NCBI RefSeq assembly: GCF_002127545.1
Contig: NZ_MUBK01000011.1
Location: 1-64,000 of the forward strand
Length of the DNA: 64,000 nt
Direction of reading: 5' to 3'
Origin: Xenorhabdus beddingii
GTDB lineage: Bacteria > Pseudomonadota > Gammaproteobacteria > Enterobacterales > Enterobacteriaceae
Numbering within the stretch: the stretch's first letter is position 1; each line of letters opens with the position of its first letter. The translations under genes were made by a program, and so were the position numbers. Below, in pieces: positions 8,279 through 16,678 of this stretch. Below the pieces are notes generated by a model that worked only from the letters and a program-made list of their open reading frames with translations, did not search any database and was not told where the DNA came from.

Positions 8279-8624
8279 AATTCACCGCGAGCAACCGGCT
8301 CAAAATGAGGCCATGATACATTTGTATTTAGATCCTGATTTGGCTTGGTTTCGTGGACATTTTCCCATTCAGCCACTCTTGCCGGGGGTCGCCCAAATTG
8401 ATTGGGTTATGCACTATGCCCGGACTCTGCTCGCGCCGGGCTGGTCTTTTTCTTCGATTGAAATGGTGAAATTTCAATATCCCCTGCAACCAGGTGACAA
8501 ATTGCTATTGAAAATCACATGGGCAGAAGAAAAACATCTCCTGACCTTCAATTATGATATAGACGTGTCGAACGGAGGCGAACGTCAGACTGCAAGCCAA
8601 GGAAAGATAAAGTTATGTCGTTGA
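8265..8624 (+). CDS. apeI: hotdog-fold ACP dehydratase, first of pair
   Basis: A 119-residue FabA/FabZ-like hotdog protein with RGHFPIQPLLPGVAQIDWV, the conserved HFP...PG region that carries the active-site His. In APE synthesis ApeI and ApeP form a heteromeric dehydratase that removes water from each 3-hydroxyacyl-ACP to give the conjugated polyene. I chose ATG 8265, which has AGGAG nine bases upstream and overlaps apeH by 14 bases. A 15-codon longer form from 8220 is unlikely. Confidence 0.85.
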   Translation: MQPIEIHREQPAQNEAMIHLYLDPDLAWFRGHFPIQPLLPGVAQIDWVMHYARTLLAPGWSFSSIEMVKFQYPLQPGDKLLLKITWAEEKHLLTFNYDIDVSNGGERQTASQGKIKLCR

Positions 8625-10315
8625 GCGTCAACCCGATTACGCCCTGCGTGGTTATTCCCTGTTATAACCACGGCGCAACCATGCCGGCGGTGTTGGAAAG
8701 ATTAGCGCCCTACCAACTTCACTGCTTTATTGTCGATGACGGCAGTGAACCCGATACTCAGCATCGGCTTGAAGATTTGGCAAGATCCGCTCCCCATGTG
8801 ACCCTTATCCGTCTTGAACATAATCAGGGCAAAGGTGGAGCCGTCATGGCAGGCATGCAGGCAGCCGCAGGTTCAGGCTATAGCCACGCCTTGCAGGTTG
8901 ATGCCGATGGGCAACATTGCCTTGAAGATATTCCCTCGTTTTTGGCAAAGGCCCGGCAATGTCCCAATAGCCTGATTTCTGGCAATCCGAGATATGATGT
9001 TTCCGTGCCCAAATCCCGCCTTTATGGACGCTATATCACCCATTTCTGGGTTTGGGTGGAAACGTTGTCTTTCTCCATCAAAGACAGTATGTGTGGCTTC
9101 CGGGTTTATCCGTTGGCTCCCACCCTGCAACTCTTGGCTAAAAAAGACATTGGCCGCAGGATGGATTTTGATATCGAGATCATGGTGCGGCTTTACTGGC
9201 AAGGAACAGAAAGCGAGTTTGTCCCCACACAAGTCACTTATCCTGAAAATGGCCTATCCCATTTCGATGCCTTACGGGATAACCTCAGTATCTCATGGAT
9301 GCATACCCGCCTGTTTTTTGGCATGTTACCGCGTATTCCATCACTATTATGGCGTAACCGCCGTCATTGGTCGGATATTAAGGAGCGCAAGGGGCTGTCT
9401 GGCATGAAGTTCATGCTAACGGTTTATCAATGGTTCGGACGCAAACCCTTTGAATGTTTGCTTTACCCTGTCGTGGGTTATTTTTGGGTGACAGGTGGCG
9501 CCCAGCGTCAGGCTTCCCGCCAATATATTGGGCGCCTGAAACAAACCCTACAGCGCAAGGAGATCCCCATTCCACGCGGCCTTGATAGTTACCGTCATTA
9601 CCTGCGTTTTGGCAGGGCGATGTTGGACAAAATAGCAAGCTGGCGCGGTGACTTAACATGGGGAAAAGATATCGGGTTTGCGCCAGGCGCAGAACAGACG
9701 CTTTTGGATGGAGATTCAGGCGGTAAGTTACTGCTGGTTTCTCATTTGGGTGACATTGAAGTCTGTCGGGCACTGGCACAACGAGCGGGCAGACAAATCA
9801 TCAATGCGCTGGTGTTTACTGAACACGCCCAACGTTTTAAACAGATTATTGAAGAAGTCTCACCGCAGGCAGGCATCAACTTATTGCCAGTCACGGATGT
9901 CGGGGCCGATACCGCCATCATGCTGAAAGAAAAAATTGATGCGGGTGAATGGGTAGCCATTGTCGGTGATCGGATTGCGGTTAATCCTTCCCGCGCCAAT
10001 ACCCAACGGATCGTATGGAGCCAATTTCTGGGTCATCACGCGCCATTTCCACAAGGGCCATTTATCCTCGCATCAGTGTTGCGCTGCCCGGTACTGTTGA
10101 TGTTCGCTCTCCGCCAGAATGATAAGTTCAAGATTTATTGTGAACACTTTGCCAATCCTCTGGAACTGCCACGTAAACAAAGAGAGCAGGCATTGCAACT
10201 GGCGGTGGATCGCTATGCCTCCCGCCTGGAATATTACGCCCTGCAATCACCCCTTGATTGGTTCAATTTTTTCGATTTTTGGCAATTGCCAGTTGATCGG
10301 ACACATAAGGAATAA
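8615..10315 (+). CDS. apeJ: glycosyltransferase 2 / lipid A-type acyltransferase fusion
   Basis: A 566-residue two-domain protein. Residues about 8-235 are a GT-A family 2 glycosyltransferase (VVIPCYNHGATMPAVL, DDGSEPD, QVDADGQH, where DAD is the metal site). Residues about 300-555 resemble LpxL/HtrB acyltransferases (SHLGDIEVCRAL; GDRIAVNPS). The fusion is standard for APE clusters and suggests that the polyene is attached to a sugar- or lipid-containing carrier before export. The start overlaps apeI by ten bases. Confidence 0.85.
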   Translation: MSLSVNPITPCVVIPCYNHGATMPAVLERLAPYQLHCFIVDDGSEPDTQHRLEDLARSAPHVTLIRLEHNQGKGGAVMAGMQAAAGSGYSHALQVDADGQHCLEDIPSFLAKARQCPNSLISGNPRYDVSVPKSRLYGRYITHFWVWVETLSFSIKDSMCGFRVYPLAPTLQLLAKKDIGRRMDFDIEIMVRLYWQGTESEFVPTQVTYPENGLSHFDALRDNLSISWMHTRLFFGMLPRIPSLLWRNRRHWSDIKERKGLSGMKFMLTVYQWFGRKPFECLLYPVVGYFWVTGGAQRQASRQYIGRLKQTLQRKEIPIPRGLDSYRHYLRFGRAMLDKIASWRGDLTWGKDIGFAPGAEQTLLDGDSGGKLLLVSHLGDIEVCRALAQRAGRQIINALVFTEHAQRFKQIIEEVSPQAGINLLPVTDVGADTAIMLKEKIDAGEWVAIVGDRIAVNPSRANTQRIVWSQFLGHHAPFPQGPFILASVLRCPVLLMFALRQNDKFKIYCEHFANPLELPRKQREQALQLAVDRYASRLEYYALQSPLDWFNFFDFWQLPVDRTHKE

Positions 10316-10318
10316 AAA

Positions 10319-10741
10319 ATGCTGACGGATCCCCGTTTTACTGCCGAAGTCGAATTAACTGTGCCATTTCACGATGCTGACCCAATGGGTGTCGTTTGGC
10401 ATGGCAATTACTTCCGTTATTTTGAAATTGCCCGTGAAGTGCTGATGAATCAATTGAATTATGGTTATAGCGAAATGCGTGAATCAGGCTATGTTTGGCC
10501 CGTGGTTGATGCCCGGATCAAATACCGCGCCCCCGTGCGATTTGAGCAAAAAATACGCATCAGAGCGACCATCGAAGAATTTGAAAACCGCCTGAAAATT
10601 GCTTACCAGATTTTTGAGGCAGTCAGTGGCAGGAAAACAACGATGGGCTACACCATTCAGGTTGCCGTTTCCGAAGCAACACAGGAAATGAGTTTTGTCA
10701 GTCCAGATATTCTATTCGAACGCATGGAGATCAAATCGTGA
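10319..10741 (+). CDS. apeK: YbgC-like 4-hydroxybenzoyl-CoA thioesterase
   Basis: A 140-residue hotdog thioesterase of the 4HBT/YbgC group, with the active-site region DADPMGVVWHGNYFRYFE (Asp followed by G-V-V-W-H-G-N-Y). It probably releases or edits acyl chains from the ACP. In APE clusters it is considered auxiliary. A good AAGGAA ribosome binding site precedes ATG 10319, and the stop overlaps the GTG start of apeL (GTGA). Confidence 0.85.
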   Translation: MLTDPRFTAEVELTVPFHDADPMGVVWHGNYFRYFEIAREVLMNQLNYGYSEMRESGYVWPVVDARIKYRAPVRFEQKIRIRATIEEFENRLKIAYQIFEAVSGRKTTMGYTIQVAVSEATQEMSFVSPDILFERMEIKS

Positions 10742-11361
10742 AAAAGTGGCGCTCGATCCTACTGTTTCTGACCGCTAATCTCCTGACAATCCATCATATG
10801 GCTTATGCCATTACCCTTGATGAGTTACAACAACGGTTTGCACACCAAGCCGTCGTTCGGGCCAGCTTCACACAGGAACGTCAAATTCAGGGAATGCCAA
10901 ACCCCCTGCATTCCAACGGTGAAATGTTGGTCTCACAGCATAAAGGACTGTGGTGGCATCAGCAAAAACCTTTCCCGCTAACACTGGTATTGGATGACAG
11001 CCATATGGTGCAAATCATGCAGGGACAAACGCCCCAAGTGATTACTGCCGATTCCAACCCACAACTGTTTCAGTTCAATCATCTGATGCGGGCATTGTTT
11101 CAGGCCGATCGTGCGGTGCTGGAAGAAAATTTCAAAATCGAGTTCAACGATCTGGGACAGGATAAATGGCGTTTGCTACTGACGCCAAAAACGTCCCCTT
11201 TGGACAAACTTTTTACCGTGATTACCCTGAGTGGTCAAGCTAACCTTGATGCCATTGTACTCACTGACCGCCAAGGTGATCGCACCGAATTATTGTTCAC
11301 CCAACACCGACTGACTCCAGGGACGTTAAGCCATGAAGAAGAACAACACTTCAAATTCTGA
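10738..11361 (+). CDS. apeL: LolA-like outer-membrane lipoprotein carrier
   Basis: A 207-residue periplasmic protein with a signal peptide (cleavage after HHMAYA) and the LolA pattern DELQQRFAHQAVVRASFTQERQI, then KPFPLTLVLDDS and LMRALFQADRAVL. LolA-type carriers shuttle a lipid-like cargo across the periplasm; here the cargo is inferred to be the aryl polyene lipid. It starts at GTG 10738, overlapping apeK, and overlaps apeM by 29 bases. Confidence 0.85.
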   Translation: MKKWRSILLFLTANLLTIHHMAYAITLDELQQRFAHQAVVRASFTQERQIQGMPNPLHSNGEMLVSQHKGLWWHQQKPFPLTLVLDDSHMVQIMQGQTPQVITADSNPQLFQFNHLMRALFQADRAVLEENFKIEFNDLGQDKWRLLLTPKTSPLDKLFTVITLSGQANLDAIVLTDRQGDRTELLFTQHRLTPGTLSHEEEQHFKF

Positions 11362-13672
11362 GCCACGTCTGCTGACACTCTTCTGGTTGCTGATATGCTC
11401 TCTCTTGCTGATATCACTCGCTGCCCTGTTACCTCAATCCCGCTTGTCCACCAGCATATTGGCCTTATTGCCGGCGCAAAGTGCCGGGGATATGCCGCCC
11501 GCATTGCAAGAAGAGTTCATGCAACGCCTTGATCGCCAGTTGGTGTGGATGGTCAGCCCGGGGAAAAAAGAGGATACTGCCCCTGCACAATATTGGCTGG
11601 AACATCTGCAAAAAACGCCATTTCTGACCCATGTCAAAGGGCCAATGACAGCAGAACAGCAACAGGCATGGGGACGTTTTTACTATGAACACCGCAATGC
11701 GATGCTCGATCCCGTAACCCGTGACCGGCTGAAAGAGGGTGGCAACCTACAGGCAAACTGGATACTGTCTCAGGTTTATTCCGCATTTTCCGGTGTCAGT
11801 GGACAAGAACTCAGTCATGATCCCCTGATGCTGGTCAGGGGTTCCCAACTGGCTCTCCAGCAAACATCCAGCCAGTTGCGGCTCCAAAATGGTTGGTTGG
11901 TCGCCAAAGAGGGTTCTGGAAAAGATAGATCAGGGAGAAGTTGGTATCTGCTCCACGGAGAACTCAACAGTTCCTCTTTCGATATGCAGCAAGGGCATCA
12001 TGCTGTCACGGAGCTGAATAAATTGCAGCAAGCATTAAGAACCCAATTCCCGGATGCCGAAGTGATTTCACGGGGAACTCTGTTTTACAGCGATTACGCG
12101 ACTCAACAGGCAAAACACGATATTGCGACATTGGGTAGTGCAACGGTACTGGGCGTGCTGTTACTCATTTATTGTGTTTTCCGCTCCCTGAAACCCTTGA
12201 TGCTGTGTGTTCTCTCCATCAGCATCGGCGCTTTGGCCGGAACAGTGGCGACTTTGGGAGTCTTTGGCGAATTACATTTTATGACGCTGGTGATGAGCAT
12301 CAGCATCATCGGCATTTCCGCAGATTACGCCATTTATTATCTGACAGAACGCATGGTACATGGACGGGAAGTTACACCGTGGCAAAGTATGCGGAAAGTC
12401 TTGCCTGCGTTATTAATGGCATTGGCGACCACCGTCATTGCCTATCTGATCATGATGTTTGCCCCTTTCCCTGGCCTGCGCCAATTGGCCGTATTTGCCG
12501 CCGCAGGGTTGACGGCTTCCTGCTTGACTGTCGTTTGTTGGTATCCCCGACTGACGAAAAATCTGCCCGTGCGCCCGATCCCTGCCATGATCATGTTAAT
12601 GCGCTGGCTGGCCTTGTGGAGACGCAATAGACTGTTTTATATCGGCTTACCCGCAGTGCTAGCGATTTTTGCCTTGCTGGGGATTTCCCGCTTGCAAGTC
12701 AATGATGACATTGCCCAATTGCAGGCCCTGCCGCAGGATATCCATCAACAGGAAAAACATATCGCGGCACTGACCGGACAGCGAAGTGATCAAAAATGGT
12801 TTGTTATTTACGGTGATAATGCAGAGCAAACATTACAACGACTGGAATCCTTTATTCCAAAACTGGAGACCGAAAAACAGCAGGGCAATATCAGTCATTA
12901 CCAGCGGCTGCCCCTCTCTTCTCTTGCACAACAGCACCGGGATCTTGACCTTATCAAAGCCGCCATTCCCAATATCATGGCTCGTCTTACCGACGCCGGG
13001 CTGACAATCGATCAACCCGATATCCAACCCATGACAGTGATGCCGGATGACTGGCTCAACAGTGCCGTCAGTGAGGGCTGGCGCCTGATGTGGATAACCC
13101 TGCCAAAGGGTCAAAGCGGCGTCCTGCTACCGGTCAACGGCGTTAAGGACAGCGTATTGATGCGCCAATTGGCGGAAAAACAGGACGGTATCAGTTGGAT
13201 CGATCGCAAACTGGCTTTCGATGAAATGTTTCAGTTTTACCGCACCATGCTTGGCTGGCTGCTGGTGGGTTCAATCACACTGATCGCCGTCAGCTATATT
13301 GTTCGACTGGGTCTGCGCCGGGGAGTCATCAGTCTATTGCCATCACTGCTCTCACTGGGATGTGGGCTGGCTGTTCTTGGCTTCAGTGGCCATAGCCTGA
13401 ATTTGTTCTCAATATTGGCTTTGGTTCTGGTGCTCGGCATTGGCATCAACTATACCCTGTTTTTCAGCAATCCCCGTGGTACGCCACTCACGTCTTTATT
13501 GGCGATCAGCGTGGCAATGTGCACTTCATTACTCACGCTGGGTATGTTGGTATTCAGCAGTACTCAGGCAATCAGTAGCTTTGGCATCGTATTATGCAGC
13601 GGGATCTTTACTGCCTTCCTGCTATCACCGCTGGCCATGCCTGAACGCCAAAAAAGGAAAAAGAAATCATGA
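11333..13672 (+). CDS. apeM: MMPL/RND-type exporter
   Basis: A 779-residue transporter of the MMPL (RND superfamily) type. It has the duplicated architecture: N-terminal membrane helix, a large periplasmic loop (about 45-260), a helix bundle (about 264-405), a second loop (about 440-635) and a second bundle (about 640-770). SISIIGISADYAIYYLTE contains the membrane-embedded Asp that carries protons in this family. With ApeL and ApeN it should export the polyene to the outer membrane. It ends in ATGA shared with apeN. Confidence 0.85.
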   Translation: MKKNNTSNSEPRLLTLFWLLICSLLLISLAALLPQSRLSTSILALLPAQSAGDMPPALQEEFMQRLDRQLVWMVSPGKKEDTAPAQYWLEHLQKTPFLTHVKGPMTAEQQQAWGRFYYEHRNAMLDPVTRDRLKEGGNLQANWILSQVYSAFSGVSGQELSHDPLMLVRGSQLALQQTSSQLRLQNGWLVAKEGSGKDRSGRSWYLLHGELNSSSFDMQQGHHAVTELNKLQQALRTQFPDAEVISRGTLFYSDYATQQAKHDIATLGSATVLGVLLLIYCVFRSLKPLMLCVLSISIGALAGTVATLGVFGELHFMTLVMSISIIGISADYAIYYLTERMVHGREVTPWQSMRKVLPALLMALATTVIAYLIMMFAPFPGLRQLAVFAAAGLTASCLTVVCWYPRLTKNLPVRPIPAMIMLMRWLALWRRNRLFYIGLPAVLAIFALLGISRLQVNDDIAQLQALPQDIHQQEKHIAALTGQRSDQKWFVIYGDNAEQTLQRLESFIPKLETEKQQGNISHYQRLPLSSLAQQHRDLDLIKAAIPNIMARLTDAGLTIDQPDIQPMTVMPDDWLNSAVSEGWRLMWITLPKGQSGVLLPVNGVKDSVLMRQLAEKQDGISWIDRKLAFDEMFQFYRTMLGWLLVGSITLIAVSYIVRLGLRRGVISLLPSLLSLGCGLAVLGFSGHSLNLFSILALVLVLGIGINYTLFFSNPRGTPLTSLLAISVAMCTSLLTLGMLVFSSTQAISSFGIVLCSGIFTAFLLSPLAMPERQKRKKKS

Positions 13673-14232
13673 TACGGCTATTTATCTTATCCCTGACTTG
13701 CCTGCTGACAGCGTGTATGAATTTCCCGCAGGATAACTCGCCCAGCGCGTGGTTGAAGCCGGGTGTGCGAGTTTCTCTGCCGGAACCGAAGATGACGCCC
13801 GCCATTAATGAACAACAACTGTTAACAGCCACGGTGAAAGGTAAGCAACAATCCTTGATTGTGCTGCTCAGTGCGAATGAACACCATCTGTCACTGGCCG
13901 GATTGTCCTCATTGGGCATCCGGTTGTTTAAACTGGATTACGACAACAACGGCATCCGTACCGAACAATCGATTGTTCTGCCGGAACTTCCGCCAGCCAA
14001 TCAGGTATTGGCCGATATTATGCTCAGCTACTGGCCTGTTTCTGTCTGGCAGGCTCGGCTGCCCGCAGGCTGGACACTTCAGGACAGCGGCGATCGCCGT
14101 CAACTGCATGACAAAGATGGAAAATTAATCACAGAAATTCAATATGATACCCGAAATGACAAACGACGCCCGATCCACGTCCGACAGTTTATTTTTGGCT
14201 ATAGTATCGCCATTCAGCATCTGGAAGCGTAA
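13669..14232 (+). CDS. apeN: DUF3261-type lipoprotein
   Basis: A 187-residue lipoprotein of the DUF3261 family, with signal peptide MIRLFILSLTCLLTAC and lipobox L-T-A-C. It is a constant member of APE clusters, located between the exporter and the ketosynthase. It may act as the outer-membrane acceptor, analogous to LolB after LolA; this is an inference from the neighbouring LolA-like protein. ATG 13669 overlaps the apeM stop. Confidence 0.8.
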   Translation: MIRLFILSLTCLLTACMNFPQDNSPSAWLKPGVRVSLPEPKMTPAINEQQLLTATVKGKQQSLIVLLSANEHHLSLAGLSSLGIRLFKLDYDNNGIRTEQSIVLPELPPANQVLADIMLSYWPVSVWQARLPAGWTLQDSGDRRQLHDKDGKLITEIQYDTRNDKRRPIHVRQFIFGYSIAIQHLEA

Positions 14233-14235
14233 AAC

Positions 14236-15402
14236 ATGATTTATATTTCTGCCGTGGGTATGCTCAATGCCTTGGGTAATAATGCGGATGAAATCGCACA
14301 GAATCTCATGCTCGGTCAGGCACCCGGCATGTATGAGCGTTCAGGCTGGTTACAACCCGATAAAATTTGCTGTCTGGGCGGAGTTGACGGTGAATTACCC
14401 ACCATTCCCGATGCCCTGTTTAAGCACAACAGCCGTAATAATCGCCTGCTACTGGCTGCCCTGATGCAAATCAAACCCCAAGTGGACGAAGCTATCGCCC
14501 GTCACGGACATGAACGCATCGCCGTCATCATGGGAACCAGTACATCTGGCCTTGACGAGGGTGATCAGCATGTCAGCCGAACCCTGCATCAGCAATCTGA
14601 TGAACATTACCATTATTATCAGCAGGAGCTGGGTGATCCTTCCCGCTTCCTTGCCCATTACCTCGGTATTGATGGGCCTGCATTTACCCTCTCCACGGCC
14701 TGTTCATCCAGCTCACGGGCGATTATCAGTGGTCAGCGCCTGATTGAGATGGGAGTTGTCGATGTGGCTATTGTCGGTGGAGCAGACACACTGAGCCGGA
14801 TGCCCATTAATGGATTCAATAGCCTTGAATCCCTCTCTTCAACACGGTGTGAGCCATTTTGTGAAAACCGCGCAGGCATTACTATTGGTGAAGCCTCAAC
14901 ATTACTGTTGCTGACGCGGGAACCCCAAGCCATTGCGCTGCTCGGTGTGGGAGAATCCAGCGACGCTTGGCATATGTCGGCTCCTCACCCTGAAGGAAAA
15001 GGCGCAATTGAAGCCATCAATATGGCATTGAACAACGCGAAGCTCTCTCCAGCCGAGATCGGTTACATCAACCTGCATGGAACGGGCACAAAATTAAATG
15101 ACCAAATGGAATCCCTCGTCATCAATCAGATTTTTGGCGAAAACACACCATGCAGCTCAACCAAATATTTAACTGGCCATACCCTGGGGGCGGCAGGTGC
15201 CTGTGAAGCAGGACTCTGCTGGTTGCTGCTTACACGCAACCTGCCCCTGCCTGTACAGGATTTCTCGCGCTCAGGCATAGAGACTTCCCTGACGGCTTGT
15301 GGCCTGTTGACCCAACCACAACCACTGGAAAAACCGATTATCATGTCGAACTCTTTTGCCTTTGGCGGAAACAATACCAGCCTGATATTGGGGGCTGCAT
15401 AA
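14236..15402 (+). CDS. apeO: beta-ketoacyl-ACP synthase (KS of the KS:CLF pair)
   Basis: A 388-residue ketosynthase with a complete catalytic set: Cys in STACSSSSRA, His in NLHGTGTKLND, and His in LTGHTLGAAGACEAG. It should extend the polyene with malonyl-ACP as a heterodimer with ApeC, which lacks the Cys. The stop TAA overlaps the apeP ATG (TAATG). Confidence 0.9.
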   Translation: MIYISAVGMLNALGNNADEIAQNLMLGQAPGMYERSGWLQPDKICCLGGVDGELPTIPDALFKHNSRNNRLLLAALMQIKPQVDEAIARHGHERIAVIMGTSTSGLDEGDQHVSRTLHQQSDEHYHYYQQELGDPSRFLAHYLGIDGPAFTLSTACSSSSRAIISGQRLIEMGVVDVAIVGGADTLSRMPINGFNSLESLSSTRCEPFCENRAGITIGEASTLLLLTREPQAIALLGVGESSDAWHMSAPHPEGKGAIEAINMALNNAKLSPAEIGYINLHGTGTKLNDQMESLVINQIFGENTPCSSTKYLTGHTLGAAGACEAGLCWLLLTRNLPLPVQDFSRSGIETSLTACGLLTQPQPLEKPIIMSNSFAFGGNNTSLILGAA

Positions 15403-15950
15403 TGCCTGACTATTTATTGGTGGATAACCATTTATTGGCAGATAGCTATTTATCGGTAGATAACTATTTATCGGTAGATAACTATTTATCGGCAGATAGC
15501 TATCTGCCCCATGCAGCCCCCATGGTATTACTGGAAAAAGTGATCAACGTTTCCAGCGACCATGTCCATTGTCAGGTCACCGTCAGCAACGAAGGGGTTT
15601 TATCCCCTTTTCTCAATGCAGAAGGTCATATGCCGAGTTGGTTTGCGATTGAAATTATGGCGCAAGCCATTGGTGTCTGGTCTGGCTGGCATCGCAAGAA
15701 AAGAAAAGAAGAAGATTCCGCATTGGGTATGTTACTCGGCGGACGTGCGGTGCGATGTCTGGCTCCTGTTTTCACTCAAGACAGTGTGCTGGATATCCAA
15801 ATGAATTTATTACTGCAAGATGAAAAAGTTGGCAGTTTTGAAGGTTCAATCTGTTGTAACGGCACAGTGCTGGCAACGGGTCGCCTCAATACCTACCAAC
15901 CAGACAAAACAGAACTTAAAAAATTATTTCAACGGGATGGAGTAGCATAA
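15402..15950 (+). CDS. apeP: hotdog-fold ACP dehydratase, second of pair, with repeat extension
   Basis: A 182-residue 3-hydroxyacyl-ACP dehydratase and partner of ApeI. The family core begins near residue 35 (SYLPHAAPMVLLEKV) and contains FLNAEGHMPSWFAIEIMAQAIGVW, the hotdog helix with the active-site Glu-Ile-Met-Ala-Gln region. Ahead of the core lie five in-frame copies of a six-residue unit (YLSVDN, YLSADS and variants) encoded by 18-bp tandem repeats at 15411-15500. Family members normally start directly before the LPH segment, so the extension is local to this strain or species. ATG 15402 overlaps the apeO stop; the longer upstream frame from 15297 lies in apeO and is rejected. Confidence 0.85.
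   Translation: MPDYLLVDNHLLADSYLSVDNYLSVDNYLSADSYLPHAAPMVLLEKVINVSSDHVHCQVTVSNEGVLSPFLNAEGHMPSWFAIEIMAQAIGVWSGWHRKKRKEEDSALGMLLGGRAVRCLAPVFTQDSVLDIQMNLLLQDEKVGSFEGSICCNGTVLATGRLNTYQPDKTELKKLFQRDGVA
15411..15500 (+). repeat. five 18-bp tandem repeats in the 5' end of apeP
   Basis: Units start at 15411, 15429, 15447, 15465 and 15483. Units 3 and 4 are identical (TATTTATCGGTAGATAAC); the others differ at one to four positions. The period of 18 keeps the reading frame and encodes six residues each. The array probably arose by slippage and could vary in copy number between strains. Confidence 0.95.
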
Positions 15951-16678
15951 TGCGTTCAGTTCTAGTGACCGGTGCCAGCAAAGGGATCGGCAGAGCCATT
16001 GCCTGCCGACTGGCAGCAGACGGATTTACCGTCATCGTTCATTATCACAGCGATGCTAACGGCGCAGAAAAAACACTGGAACATATTCAGGCAAATGGAG
16101 GCCATGGCCGTGTACTGACGTTTGATGTTTCGGATCGCACGACTTGCCGTGAAGTGCTGGAAAAAGATATCGAAGCCCATGGTGCCTATTATGGCATTGT
16201 CTGCAATGCCGGGATCGCCAAAGATGGCGCTTTCCCAGCGCTGGAAGGCAATGACTGGGACAGCGTCATCCATACCAATCTGGATGGCTTCTACAACGTT
16301 ATCCATCCCTGTGTGATGCCGATGATCGGTTTGCGTCAGGGAGGACGAATCATCACGTTATCATCCGTGTCGGGTTTGATGGGCAACCGTGGACAAGTCA
16401 ATTACAGCGCCGCCAAAGCGGGCATTATCGGGGCAACAAAAGCGCTGGCAATCGAATTGGCGAAAAGAAAAATCACCGTGAACTGTATTGCGCCGGGGCT
16501 GATTGGTACGGATATGATCCAAATGGAAGAAGTGGCCTTGAAAGAAGCCATGAATATGATCCCGATGAAACGCATGGGACAAGCAGATGAAGTTGCCGGC
16601 CTTGCCAGCTACCTGATGTCTGATATTGCGGGCTATGTGACCCGTCAAGTGATATCAATCAACGGAGGAATGCTATGA
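15950..16678 (+). CDS. apeQ: 3-ketoacyl-ACP reductase (FabG-like)
   Basis: A 242-residue short-chain dehydrogenase with the NADPH motif TGASKGIGRAIA, the NAG motif (CNAGIAKDG), and the catalytic Ser-Tyr-Lys set (SSVSG; NYSAAKAG). It reduces each 3-ketoacyl intermediate before dehydration by ApeI:ApeP. It starts at ATG 15950 overlapping the apeP stop (TAATG) and ends overlapping apeR (ATGA). Confidence 0.9.
   Translation: MRSVLVTGASKGIGRAIACRLAADGFTVIVHYHSDANGAEKTLEHIQANGGHGRVLTFDVSDRTTCREVLEKDIEAHGAYYGIVCNAGIAKDGAFPALEGNDWDSVIHTNLDGFYNVIHPCVMPMIGLRQGGRIITLSSVSGLMGNRGQVNYSAAKAGIIGATKALAIELAKRKITVNCIAPGLIGTDMIQMEEVALKEAMNMIPMKRMGQADEVAGLASYLMSDIAGYVTRQVISINGGML

Noticed and set aside
15297-15401. 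Longer form of apeP starting inside apeO
   Set aside because: It would overlap apeO by over 100 bases, and ATG 15402 in a TAATG junction fits the operon style.
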